NCBI GenBank assembly: GCA_905198865.1
Contig: CAJKEB010000022.1
Coordinates: 1-26,757 of the forward strand
Reading direction: 5' to 3'
DNA: 26,757 nucleotides
Source of the DNA: an uncultured Eubacteriales bacterium
GTDB lineage: Bacteria > Bacillota > Clostridia > Monoglobales > Monoglobaceae
The notes under the pieces are model-generated. The model made no database searches and was not told the DNA's origin. It was given only the letters and a program-made list of their open reading frames with translations. Positions 15,641 to 23,521 of the stretch are shown piece by piece. The position numbers and the translations under genes were made by a program. Each line of letters opens with the position of its first letter. Position 1 is the first letter of the stretch.

Positions 15641-16483
15641 ATGAGTTTTAAAAAATTCTTAGCTGCTGTTCTTGTGGGAATTATGGCTATGTCAGTTCTT
15701 ACAGCCTGCGGTACAGCTTCAAACAAATCTGGAAATACCGCAGCCACAAACCAGGCAGCTGAACAATCAAGCGATTTTGAGTACATCAAGAATAAGGGCA
15801 AGTTGTCAATCGGTATCACTCTGTTTGCACCGATGAACTACAACGAAAACGGCGAACTCACAGGCTTTGAGACAGAGTTTGCAAAAGCTGTATGCAAAAA
15901 GCTCGGCGTTGAGCCTGATTTCCAGGAAATCAACTGGGATTCTAAAGAAGTTGAACTCAACTCAAAAAACATTGATTGTATCTGGAACGGAATGACAATC
16001 ACTGAAGAGAGAAAAGAAAACATGTCGATAACCAACCCTTATATGAACAATAAGCAGGTTATGGTTGTTAATAAAGAAAACCTCAAAAAGTTTGCTGAAA
16101 GCGTTGACGGAGCAAGCATTGTTGCCGAATCCGGCTCAACAGGCGAAGAACTCGCACAGAGTGATGAATTCTTTGCAGCAGGCAAGTACACAGGCGTTGA
16201 CTCACAGGCAAAGGCTTTGATGGACGTAGCTTCAGGCACATCGGATGTCGCTATCGTTGACTATGTTACAAGTATCGGTTCTATCGGCGATGACACAGAC
16301 TATGCCGACCTCACTGTTGTAACAGGCAAGGAATTTGCTCTTGACGAATACGGCGTTGCGTTCAGAAAGGGTTCTGACGCAACAGAAGAAGTTAATAAAA
16401 TCATTAAGGAATTATACGAGGACGGTACTCTCAAGACTATCGCTGAAAAGTATAAGCTCCAGGATCTTCTTTTAAAACAATAA
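15641..16483 (+). CDS. Amino acid ABC transporter, substrate-binding lipoprotein
   Basis: A 280-residue family 3 solute-binding protein. A lipoprotein signal peptide runs from residue 1, with lipobox LTAC and lipidated Cys23, so the protein is anchored on the outer face of the membrane. After a Ser/Asn/Ala/Gln linker the binding fold starts at GKLSIGITLFAPMNY, with GFETEFAKAVCKKLG, the WNGMTITEERK hinge and ESGSTGEE, all typical of polar amino acid binders (Gln, cystine or Arg type). The exact ligand cannot be read from sequence. A GGGGG ribosome site precedes the ATG. It heads a three-gene importer cassette but is separated from the permease by 161 bases and a perfect 16-bp hairpin, which may allow more binding protein than permease to be made. 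Confidence 0.95.
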   Translation: MSFKKFLAAVLVGIMAMSVLTACGTASNKSGNTAATNQAAEQSSDFEYIKNKGKLSIGITLFAPMNYNENGELTGFETEFAKAVCKKLGVEPDFQEINWDSKEVELNSKNIDCIWNGMTITEERKENMSITNPYMNNKQVMVVNKENLKKFAESVDGASIVAESGSTGEELAQSDEFFAAGKYTGVDSQAKALMDVASGTSDVAIVDYVTSIGSIGDDTDYADLTVVTGKEFALDEYGVAFRKGSDATEEVNKIIKELYEDGTLKTIAEKYKLQDLLLKQ

Positions 16484-16523
16484 AAACCGAAAGTTTTATA
16501 CTGATCGGCTTTTAACAGAATAC

Positions 16524-16559
16524 GGCTGATTTCAAAACGGTATCGTTTTGAAATCAGCC
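16524..16559 (+). terminator. 16-bp perfect hairpin between binding protein and permease genes
   Basis: GGCTGATTTCAAAACG (16524-16539) pairs perfectly with 16544-16559 around a GTAT loop. It is followed by TATTTATGTTATTA rather than a pure T-run. It probably works as a partial terminator or as a 3' stabiliser of the binding-protein mRNA. Confidence 0.65.
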
Positions 16560-16644
16560 TATTTATGTTATTATATCTTGCCGGCTCATCTGCCCACGGA
16601 TAAGCACGGTGAAAAAAACAGTGGGCTGAAAGGTTGTTGAGATT

Positions 16645-17292
16645 ATGGGTCAACTTCAGGAGATATGCCAATCCCTGTTTTCGGGATTCGGGCTTAATCT
16701 AATTATTTTCGCCTGCACTCTTGTTGCAGCAATCCCGCTCGGTCTCATTGTCACGCTCGGTTCCATGTCAGGCTTTAAGCCGCTGAGGTGGCTGACCAAA
16801 ACTGTTGTCTGGATAATCCGCGGTACACCGCTGATGCTTCAGATATTCGTCGTGCTTTATGCGCCCGGACTGCTCTGGAATATTCCGATGCGTTCACGTA
16901 TGACGGCGGTGCTGATTGCGTTTATTATAAACTACGCAGCGTATTTTTCCGAAATCTACAGAGGCGGTATTGAAAGCATATCGCGCGGACAGTACGAGGC
17001 GGGTCAGGTTCTCGGCATGACAAAGGTTCAGGTGTTTTTTAAAGTAATCCTGTTTCAGGTAATAAAGCGCATCGTTCCGCCAATGGGAAACGAGGTTCTG
17101 ACGCTTATAAAAGATACATCTCTTGCACGAATTGTCGGTGTTGCCGAGGTTATTATGTGTGCAGAACGTTTCACGAAGCAGGGGCTTATCGGTCCGCTGT
17201 TCTCAACGGGATTGTTCTTCCTCATATTCTGCGGCTTGCTTACGATACTGTTTAATTACATAGAAAGAAAACTTGATTATTACAAAAACTGA
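16645..17292 (+). CDS. Amino acid ABC transporter, permease
   Basis: A 215-residue inner-membrane permease of the His/Glu/Gln/Arg (HisMQ) family with five predicted membrane helices. The EAA loop that docks onto the ATPase is visible near 115-135: QYEAGQVLGMTKVQVF. The RGTPLMLQIFV segment near 55-65 is also diagnostic. The ATG start has only a distant AAAGG upstream, so initiation may be weak; I found no better in-frame site. The ATPase start codon lies 22 bases after the permease stop. A single permease suggests a homodimer. Confidence 0.94.
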   Translation: MGQLQEICQSLFSGFGLNLIIFACTLVAAIPLGLIVTLGSMSGFKPLRWLTKTVVWIIRGTPLMLQIFVVLYAPGLLWNIPMRSRMTAVLIAFIINYAAYFSEIYRGGIESISRGQYEAGQVLGMTKVQVFFKVILFQVIKRIVPPMGNEVLTLIKDTSLARIVGVAEVIMCAERFTKQGLIGPLFSTGLFFLIFCGLLTILFNYIERKLDYYKN

Positions 17293-17314
17293 TTACGGCA
17301 AGGAGGTAAATTTT

Positions 17315-18100
17315 ATGCCTATTCTTGAAATAAAAGACATACATAAAAATTTCGGGAAAACAGAAGTGCTAAAGGGCGTGAGCTTTTCGATGGAAAAGGG
17401 CGATATTCTTGCTGTTCTCGGCTCATCAGGCAGCGGTAAAACCACTCTTTTGCGCTGTATCAACTTTCTGGAAACGGCGTCTAAGGGACAAATACTCGTT
17501 GACGGCAAGACTGTATTTGACGCGGCGGAAAACGCAAAAATCAGCTCGAAAGAGCTGCGCAAAAAGCAGCTCAACTTCGGCTTGGTATTTCAGTCGTTCA
17601 ATTTGTTTCCGCAGTACACTGCGCTCCAAAACATAATGCTTGCGCCGAGCCTGCTCGCAAAGGAACGTGAGGATTATAAGCAGAATAAAGCTCAGATAAT
17701 GAAAGAAATCGAGACAGATGCAATAGAGCTCTTATCACGCGTGGGACTCAGCGAGAAGCTCTCAAATTATCCCTGCGAGCTGTCCGGCGGACAGCAGCAG
17801 CGCGTGTCTATTGCCCGCGCTCTTGCTCTTAACCCTAAGGTTTTATTCTTTGACGAACCGACTTCGGCGCTTGACCCGGAGCTTACGGGCGAAATTCTTA
17901 AGGTTATCAAAGACCTTGCAAAGAAGCATATCACTATGGTTATTGTAACTCATGAGATCGACTTTGCGCGTAACGTTGCCGACAAAATCGTATTTATGGC
18001 AGACGGAAGGATAGTGGAATCCGGAACCCCGGAAGAAGTTATTGATAATCCAAAGAATGAGCGAACAAAGCTGTTTTTGAATAAGCTTAGCAAGGAATAA
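17315..18100 (+). CDS. Amino acid ABC transporter, ATP-binding protein
   Basis: A 261-residue ABC ATPase of the polar amino acid uptake group (GlnQ/HisP type). Motifs are complete: Walker A GSSGSGKTT near 36-44, Q loop VFQSFNLFPQ near 91-100, signature LSGGQQQRVS near 152-161, Walker B LFFDEPTSALDP near 176-187, and the H-loop His in VTHEIDF near 212. A helix of extra charged residues lies between the Q loop and the signature (around 110-135), a common feature of this group. The start is ATG at 17315, preceded by AAGGAGG at 17300-17306. An in-frame ATT at 17273, overlapping the permease, is much less likely. A terminator follows 17 bases after the stop. Confidence 0.95.
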   Translation: MPILEIKDIHKNFGKTEVLKGVSFSMEKGDILAVLGSSGSGKTTLLRCINFLETASKGQILVDGKTVFDAAENAKISSKELRKKQLNFGLVFQSFNLFPQYTALQNIMLAPSLLAKEREDYKQNKAQIMKEIETDAIELLSRVGLSEKLSNYPCELSGGQQQRVSIARALALNPKVLFFDEPTSALDPELTGEILKVIKDLAKKHITMVIVTHEIDFARNVADKIVFMADGRIVESGTPEEVIDNPKNERTKLFLNKLSKE

Positions 18101-18117
18101 ACGCTATGCAATTATAA

Positions 18118-18143
18118 CCCCGCCCTTTACGGCGGGGATTTTT
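18118..18143 (+). terminator. Terminator of the ABC transporter operon
   Basis: A 7-bp stem CCCCGCC/GGCGGGG (18118-18124, 18131-18137) with a CTTTAC loop is followed by A and five T residues. Confidence 0.9.
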
Positions 18144-18150
18144 CTATATT

Positions 18151-18184
18151 AAAAGGGGAGTGGGCAAAATGCCCACTCCCTTTT
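18151..18184 (-). terminator. Terminator after the ammonium channel gene
   Basis: A 10-bp stem GGGAGTGGGC/GCCCACTCCC (18156-18165, 18171-18180) has an AAAAT loop, with AAAA on its left and TTTT on its right, so it can work in both directions. On the minus strand it lies 16 bases after the amt stop. Confidence 0.85.
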
Positions 18185-18200
18185 ATAATATTCTTTACAA

Positions 18201-19946
18201 TCAGCAGTTCTCGCCGTCTTCGGTCATTGCGTCGTAACCGGTCTCGCCTGTACGAACCTTAACAACATCCTGAACGCCGTATACGAAAATCTTACCGTCG
18301 CCGATATGACCTGTATACAGAGCCTTGGTTGCTGCTCCGATTACGTCTTGAACCGGAACTCTGCAAACTACGATGTCTACCTTGATCTTCGGCAGGAGCG
18401 TTGCTTCAACCGCTACGCCGCGGTAGTATTCGCTGCTGCCCTTCTGCATACCGCAGCCGAGAACGTGAGATACTGTCATGCCTGTTACGCCAACCTCATT
18501 AAGCTCATGCTTGAGAGCTTCAAACTTAGACTCCTTACATACAACCGTAACCTTTGTAATCGGGTGACCGTCAGCCTTTGCTTCAGAGCCGCCCGCTTCC
18601 GCAGGAACCTTAACAACAGGAACAGCCTTTGGTACGGGAACCGCCGCGGAAGCCTCAGGGGCTACTGCACCCTCGCTGACAGCCAGTGTTGAAGGCATAA
18701 AGTCAGCATATGCAGACGCCATACCATGCTCATATACATCAAGACCGCCGATTTCTTCCTCAGCAGATACACGAAGTCCAATCACCTTGTTGATAATCAG
18801 ATAGAATACAGTCATTGCGACAGCTGTCCAAGCGCATACTGTGAGCACACCCAAAGCCTGAACGCCGAGCTGTGAGAAGCCGCCGCCGTAGAACAAGCCG
18901 CTGATTTCACAAGCAGGAGCTGTTGTTGTAGCAAACAAGCCTACTGCAAGAGTACCCCAGACACCGTTTACAAAGTGAACCGCAACAGCACCAACCGGGT
19001 CATCTATGTGAAGCACGTTGTCAAGAAGCCATACACCGAATACAACCAAAAGACCGGCAACGATACCTATAATACATGCACCGAATGCGTCTGTGACATC
19101 ACAGCCTGCCGTGATTGCAACAAGACCTGCAAGCGACGCGTTAAGACACATTGAAACGTCAGGCTTGCCGTACTTAATCCATGTAAATATCATACATGTA
19201 ACTGTTGCGAGTGCCGGAGCGATGGTTGTTGTAAGAAAAATTGAAGCGAGCTGAGCGCCCGATGTAGCGGCAGCGCCGTTAAATCCGTACCAGCCGAACC
19301 AAAGGATAAAGCAGCCGAGAGCGCCTATAACAATGTTATGTCCCGGAAATGCGTGCGACTTAATCTTTCCGTCCTTGCCCTTTGTGAACTTACCGATACG
19401 AGCGCCGAGAATAGCGGCTCCGATCAATGCAGAAATTCCTCCGACCATATGTATTGCACACGAACCGGCAAAATCGTGGAAGCCAAGCTGTGAAAGCCAG
19501 CCGCCGCCCCAGATCCAGTGTGCTTCAATCGGGTAAACAATAGCTGAAATAACCGCCGAATAAGCACAGTAGGCCGAGAACTTTGTTCTCTCTGCCATAG
19601 CACCCGAAACGATTGTTGCGGTTGTTGCACAGAATACCAGGTTAAACACGAAGTTTGACCAGTCAAAGTTTGCATAATCAGTGAAAATGCCGAGCGTCGG
19701 CAAACCCAAAAATCCGCCGAGAGCGTCCTCACCGAGAAGCAACCCGAAACCGATTAAGATAAATACAACGGTACCAATACAGAAGTCCATCAGGTTCTTC
19801 ATTATGATGTTACCTGAGTTCTTAGCTCTTGTGAAACCTGCCTCTACCATTGCAAAGCCGGCCTGCATAAAGAACACCAGCGCCGCACCAATCAAAAACC
19901 AGATAGGAAATACCTCACCTGCTACTAATTCCGATAAATTTGCCAT
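18201..19946 (-). CDS. amt: Ammonium channel fused to a P-II regulatory domain
   Basis: A 581-residue fusion. Residues 1 to about 400 are an Amt channel with eleven expected helices; the pore twin histidines are those of CAIHMVGG and VAVHFVNG. A Pro/Val/Ala/Lys-rich linker spans about 420-460. From Ile463 to about 575 there is a complete P-II (GlnB/GlnK-like) domain. Its T-loop reads GMQKGSSEYYRG, which keeps the Tyr of the ELYRG position that is uridylylated in some bacteria. Its B-loop reads TGHIGDGKIFV and its C-loop VRTGE. P-II proteins normally plug Amt trimers from the cytoplasm; a covalent sensor would gate the pore in cis according to ATP/ADP and 2-oxoglutarate. The stop lies just before a bidirectional terminator. 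It is downstream of glnN on the same strand, with AAAGGAGG before the ATG. Confidence 0.95.
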   Translation of the reverse strand: MANLSELVAGEVFPIWFLIGAALVFFMQAGFAMVEAGFTRAKNSGNIIMKNLMDFCIGTVVFILIGFGLLLGEDALGGFLGLPTLGIFTDYANFDWSNFVFNLVFCATTATIVSGAMAERTKFSAYCAYSAVISAIVYPIEAHWIWGGGWLSQLGFHDFAGSCAIHMVGGISALIGAAILGARIGKFTKGKDGKIKSHAFPGHNIVIGALGCFILWFGWYGFNGAAATSGAQLASIFLTTTIAPALATVTCMIFTWIKYGKPDVSMCLNASLAGLVAITAGCDVTDAFGACIIGIVAGLLVVFGVWLLDNVLHIDDPVGAVAVHFVNGVWGTLAVGLFATTTAPACEISGLFYGGGFSQLGVQALGVLTVCAWTAVAMTVFYLIINKVIGLRVSAEEEIGGLDVYEHGMASAYADFMPSTLAVSEGAVAPEASAAVPVPKAVPVVKVPAEAGGSEAKADGHPITKVTVVCKESKFEALKHELNEVGVTGMTVSHVLGCGMQKGSSEYYRGVAVEATLLPKIKVDIVVCRVPVQDVIGAATKALYTGHIGDGKIFVYGVQDVVKVRTGETGYDAMTEDGENC

Positions 19947-20006
19947 AACTATTTTCCTCCTTTATTACTGTCAATATTGCTTCTGACAGCATTTGCAATT
20001 TAACAG

Positions 20007-20041
20007 AAAACGGAGTCTGAGAATAAGCCTCAGACTCCGTT
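20007..20041 (-). terminator. Hairpin between glnN and amt
   Basis: A 13-bp perfect stem (20009-20021 with 20029-20041) and 7-base loop on the minus strand, ending in TTTT. It lies 42 bases after the glnN stop and 62 before the amt start. It may end most glnN transcripts or set the amt share of read-through. Confidence 0.75.
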
Positions 20042-20083
20042 GTCCGTTTAATAATATTATTAATATTTACTTTTTATTTTTAA

Positions 20084-22177
20084 TTAATCCTGAATTGAGA
20101 AGAGCAAATCGCCGTATGTCGGGAACGGCCAGTATTCTTCAGCCGTGTACTTCTCCATCTCGTCAGCGATCTCTCTGACTGCGTCCATATCTGCCAGAAC
20201 AGTATCGTGATAGAATGTAGCCTGCTCCTGACCCTCAGGCATATCAAGTGCCTCTTTAACGCTTGCGTCAAGCTTTTCAACACGAGTATAGAGCTCGGCT
20301 TCAAGGTCTGAAAGCTTCGGGATAATCTGTTCTTCAAAAGCACAAGTGATGTTTCCGACCTGCTTCTTTGCGATAACGGTATCGCTCAGATCCTTAACAT
20401 ACTTCGCAACTGCCGGAGCAATATCACGTCTTGCCATTTCAATAGTTGTCTTAGCCTCGATATTGATAGCCTTGCTGTAGTTCTCAAGGTTAATCTCGTA
20501 ACGTGAAAGCATTTCGTCCTTTGTGAGAATTCCGTGCTTAACGAACAGATTAATACTCTTTTCGGTAATAAATGCCGGAAGAGCTTCAGGTGTACTCTTA
20601 AGGTTGCAGAGACCTCTCTTTTCAGCTTCGACAACCCACTCGTCCGAATAGTTGTTGCCGTTGAAGATAATTCTCTTGTGTTCCTTCATTGTGTCTTTTA
20701 CGATTTCGTAAATCTCGGCCGTTACATCATCAGCCTTTTCAAGTCTCTCGGCAAATCCGTCCAAAACTTCGGCAACAGCTGTGTTCAGTATAAAGTTCGG
20801 GCCTGAGATTGAAAGCGCCGAACCGGGCATTCTGAACTCAAACTTATTACCCGTGAAGGCGAACGGCGAAGTTCTGTTTCTGTCGGTTGTATCCTTTGCA
20901 AAATCAGGAACAGCGTCGATACCTGAGTCCATAACCTGCTTTTTCTTATTCTCAAATGCGCTGCCGGCTTCGATTGACTCAAGAACCTCTTCAAGGTCGT
21001 CGCCGAGGAACATAGAAATGATTGCCGGCGGAGCTTCGTTTGCACCGAGTCTGTGGTCGTTTCCTGCACTTGCAACAGATGATCTGAGCAAATCCTGATA
21101 TTCGTCAACCGCAGTGATTACCGCGCTGAGGAACAGCAGAAATCTCGGATTGTCATGCGGCGTCTTGCCCGGCTTGAGCAAATTCTCGCCCGAGTCCGTT
21201 GAGATTGACCAGTTGTTATGCTTACCGCTTCCGTTAATTCCCTCAAAGGGCTTTTCATGAAGCAGACACTTCATGCCGTGCTTCTCGGCAACCTTCTTCA
21301 TGATTTCCATGGTAAGCTGGTTGTGGTCTGTAGCCACGTTTGCCTGTGTAAAGATAGGCGCAAGCTCATGCTGAGCCGGAGCAACCTCGTTATGCTTTGT
21401 CTTTGCCAGAATACCCAGCTTCCAGAGCTCCTCGTCGAGTTCCTTCATGTATTCGGAAACTCTTCTCTTTACAACACCGAAATAATGATCGTCAAGCTCC
21501 TGACCCTTTGGAGCAGGCGAGCCGAACAATGTTCTGCCGGTATATGTAATATCCTTTCTCTTAAGCGCAACCTTGCGGTCAATCAGGAAGTACTCCTGCT
21601 CAGGGCCTACGGTTGTTATTACGCGCTTAACATCTTTATCTCCGATAAGATGAAGAACCTTAACGGCCGACTGACTGAGCGCCTCCATTGAGCGCATAAG
21701 CGGCGTCTTTTTATCAAGCGCTTCGCCCGTGTACGAACAGAATACTGTCGGTATGCAGAGAATTCCGTCCTTGATAAAAGCGTTTGACGTCGGATCCCAA
21801 GCTGTGTAGCCTCTCGCCTCAAACGTTGAGCGCAGACCGCCCGACGGGAAGCTTGACGCGTCAGGCTCACCCTTGATGAGTTCCTTTCCGCTGAACTCCA
21901 TAATTACACTGTCAACACCGTCCGGCTGGATAAAGCTGTCATGCTTCTCTGCTGTAACGCCGGTCATCGGCTGGAACCAGTGGGTAAAGTGGGTTACGCC
22001 GTTCTCAACAGCCCAATCCTTCATTGCGTTTGCAACTACGTCCGCAACCTCACGCGTAAGAGGCGTACCCTCTTCTTTGGTCTTTCTGAGCTGCTTGTAG
22101 ATATTGTCCGGAAGTCTGACTTTTTGTACAGAGTCTTCAAATACGGCACTGCCGAAAAGTTCATTCATCTTGTCCAT
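20084..22177 (-). CDS. glnN: Glutamine synthetase, type III
   Basis: A 697-residue cytosolic ATP-dependent glutamate-ammonia ligase of the large GSIII class (about 700 residues, against roughly 450 for GSI). Diagnostic segments are THFTHWFQPMTG near 80, the metal/glutamate site VGPEQEYFLID near 195, NEVAPAQHELAP near 265, NGSGKHNNWS near 320 and RTSPFAFTGNKFEFR near 435. The start is ATG with AAAGGAATG about seven to ten bases before it. A consensus promoter at 22292-22320 and a strong hairpin at 22242-22276 precede it. The ammonium channel with built-in P-II lies downstream on the same strand, so uptake and assimilation are neighbours. GSIII is frequent in Clostridia and Bacteroidetes. Confidence 0.97.
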   Translation of the reverse strand: MDKMNELFGSAVFEDSVQKVRLPDNIYKQLRKTKEEGTPLTREVADVVANAMKDWAVENGVTHFTHWFQPMTGVTAEKHDSFIQPDGVDSVIMEFSGKELIKGEPDASSFPSGGLRSTFEARGYTAWDPTSNAFIKDGILCIPTVFCSYTGEALDKKTPLMRSMEALSQSAVKVLHLIGDKDVKRVITTVGPEQEYFLIDRKVALKRKDITYTGRTLFGSPAPKGQELDDHYFGVVKRRVSEYMKELDEELWKLGILAKTKHNEVAPAQHELAPIFTQANVATDHNQLTMEIMKKVAEKHGMKCLLHEKPFEGINGSGKHNNWSISTDSGENLLKPGKTPHDNPRFLLFLSAVITAVDEYQDLLRSSVASAGNDHRLGANEAPPAIISMFLGDDLEEVLESIEAGSAFENKKKQVMDSGIDAVPDFAKDTTDRNRTSPFAFTGNKFEFRMPGSALSISGPNFILNTAVAEVLDGFAERLEKADDVTAEIYEIVKDTMKEHKRIIFNGNNYSDEWVVEAEKRGLCNLKSTPEALPAFITEKSINLFVKHGILTKDEMLSRYEINLENYSKAINIEAKTTIEMARRDIAPAVAKYVKDLSDTVIAKKQVGNITCAFEEQIIPKLSDLEAELYTRVEKLDASVKEALDMPEGQEQATFYHDTVLADMDAVREIADEMEKYTAEEYWPFPTYGDLLFSIQD

Positions 22178-22231
22178 TACAAAACATTCCTTTCATTTTT
22201 AATATGTCAGTTTAATAAGCAAATCTTAAAT

Positions 22232-22276
22232 GATAAAAATAAAAGGCACTGCGAGTTTATAACTCACAGCGCCTTT
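22232..22276 (-). terminator. Hairpin and U-tract at the 5' end of the glnN transcript
   Basis: On the minus strand a 16-bp stem (22276-22261 with 22257-22242, loop ATA) is followed by TTTTATTTTTATCA. Two of its pairs are G-U when read from the minus strand but A-C mismatches on the plus strand, so the structure is built to act in the glnN direction. It begins about nine bases after the predicted glnN start site, so it is either an attenuator or a 5' stabilising hairpin. Confidence 0.7.
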
Positions 22277-22291
22277 GCTGACTATGCTGTG

Positions 22292-22320
22292 ATTATACAT
22301 CGGCTGAGTTATTTTGTCAA
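22292..22320 (-). promoter_or_regulatory. Promoter of glnN (perfect consensus)
   Basis: On the minus strand TTGACA (22320-22315) and TATAAT (22297-22292) both match the consensus fully, with a 17-base spacer. The expected start is near 22285. Confidence 0.85.
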
Positions 22321-22540
22321 GTCAATTTTTGTATCAAGACTATATTTTGAGCATAACCAACATATAAATCTTGTCAATCAATAGCATATTTTAGCAAATT
22401 TACCACCTGAAATGCCCTGTGCTTTAAATTATCTCCGATTATCATTATACAACATATCAGAAAAATATTCAACAATAATATTTGTATAAATATAAATATT
22501 GTTTAAAGCACGGCTTCGTAAAACGCAAAAGGCTTGAGAT
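22321..22540. other. AT-rich gap between rqcP and the glnN promoter
   Basis: These 220 bases hold no supportable gene. The stretch is very AT-rich. It contains a 7-bp AT hairpin (22477-22483 with 22494-22500) that might help end rqcP transcripts, but no clear U-run follows. A long open frame running through here on the plus strand is antisense to mazG and rqcP and is not credible. Confidence 0.5.
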
Positions 22541-22783
22541 TTACCCGATTATTTCATACAAATCTCTTGCCTCGTCCTTTTTGACGGTCTCTTTGACATT
22601 CAGGACTTTTATTTTAAGAGGCTTTTCGCCGAACATTACTGTTATTTCGTCGCCGACCTTCACGTCATATGAAGCCTTTACCGTTCTGCCGTTGACCGAC
22701 ACACGCGCACCGTCGCAGGCTTCGTTGGCAACCGTACGACGCTTGATAATACGTGAAACCTTTAAAAACTTATCCAGCCGCAT
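22541..22783 (-). CDS. rqcP: RqcP (YabO), S4-domain ribosome quality control factor
   Basis: An 80-residue RNA-binding protein consisting of a single S4 domain: MRLDKFLKVSRIIKRRTVA at the N terminus, then GARVSVNGR and VGDEITVMFG. It closely resembles B. subtilis YabO, now RqcP, which works with RqcH in adding alanine tails to nascent chains on stalled 60S-like (50S) subunits; the family also includes Hsp15. The start is ATG at 22783 with AAGGAG eight bases upstream; upstream in-frame codons would overlap mazG and have no ribosome site. It lies 31 bases after mazG, repeating the yabM-yabN-yabO order of Bacillus. The yabP, yabQ and divIC genes that follow there are absent here. Confidence 0.93.
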   Translation of the reverse strand: MRLDKFLKVSRIIKRRTVANEACDGARVSVNGRTVKASYDVKVGDEITVMFGEKPLKIKVLNVKETVKKDEARDLYEIIG

Positions 22784-22814
22784 TTTATCACTCCTTGTCT
22801 TTCGTTTAAATATC

Positions 22815-23486
22815 CTATTTTTCGTGCTTCTGTTTTTCAAATTCCTCAAAGTCCTTTATGAACTTTTCGGTATAAGACGCAAGCGCAAGCTCAGGGTCAA
22901 CACCGCTTCTGCGGCACATCTGAACCGTTGCAAACAGAATTTGTCCGCACTGCTCCGCCTCCGCTTCCGCATTTCCTATGGTGTGCGGATCTGTATATCC
23001 TGCCTTTTCGGCTTTTTTCTGTATTTTTTCCGCACGCATAAGCGACGGCAGATACTTCGACACTCCCCGAAGTTCGTCCGCAATCATTTGCTGTCCTCTG
23101 TCCGCGCGCTTTATTGCATCCCAGTTTTTAAGCACTTCGCCGCTGCCGGAGACCTCAACGTCGCCAAAGACATGCGGATGGCGGTGTATGAGCTTTCGGC
23201 ATATCGCGTCGGTCACATCATTGATGTCATATTCGTTATTATCCTTGCCGATAACTGCGTGAAACACCACCTGAAGCAGCAAATCACCGCTCTCGTCGGC
23301 TATCTTTTCAGGCTTTCCTCCGTCAATGGCTTCAATCAGCTCGTATCCTTCTTCGACAAGATTGCGCTTTATGCTCTCGTGAGTCTGTTCCCTGTCCCAC
23401 GGACAGCCGCCCGGAGCGCGGAGAATTTCAACTATCTCAACCAAGTCGTCAAAGTTATACTTTGTGTCTTTATCCTTAAACTCCAT
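22815..23486 (-). CDS. mazG: MazG nucleoside triphosphate pyrophosphohydrolase (short form)
   Basis: A 223-residue MazG protein, expected to hydrolyse (d)NTPs to the monophosphate and pyrophosphate and so clean the nucleotide pool. The N-terminal domain is intact: GGCPWDREQTHES near 25-37, then the metal-binding helices EEGYEL and DESGDLLLQVVFHA. The C-terminal domain is reduced: the KVEEELxE-type helix seen in E. coli MazG is missing, and the second EExGD motif reads EQCGQ, losing its Asp. The protein is about 40 residues shorter than the E. coli enzyme (263). It also lacks the N-terminal methylase domain of B. subtilis YabN. The start is ATG at 23486 (GGAGG seven bases before) rather than the GTG one codon upstream. 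Same transcript as the exporter above and rqcP below. Confidence 0.92.
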   Translation of the reverse strand: MEFKDKDTKYNFDDLVEIVEILRAPGGCPWDREQTHESIKRNLVEEGYELIEAIDGGKPEKIADESGDLLLQVVFHAVIGKDNNEYDINDVTDAICRKLIHRHPHVFGDVEVSGSGEVLKNWDAIKRADRGQQMIADELRGVSKYLPSLMRAEKIQKKAEKAGYTDPHTIGNAEAEAEQCGQILFATVQMCRRSGVDPELALASYTEKFIKDFEEFEKQKHEK

Positions 23487-23521
23487 CACTTATCCTCCGT
23501 ATAATTTCGTATAATAACTCA

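Noticed and set aside
17273..17314. N-terminal extension of the ABC ATPase from an ATT codon
   Set aside because: It overlaps the permease end, whereas ATG at 17315 has AAGGAGG at ideal distance and begins the usual family sequence.
18118..18184. A small RNA gene between the ABC operon and amt
   Set aside because: Both hairpins are explained as terminators of the two converging transcription units and there is no promoter between them.
22482..23504. 340-residue open frame on the plus strand
   Set aside because: It is antisense to mazG and rqcP, both of which have clear families and ribosome sites; the translated sequence shows no domain and reflects codon bias of the real strand.
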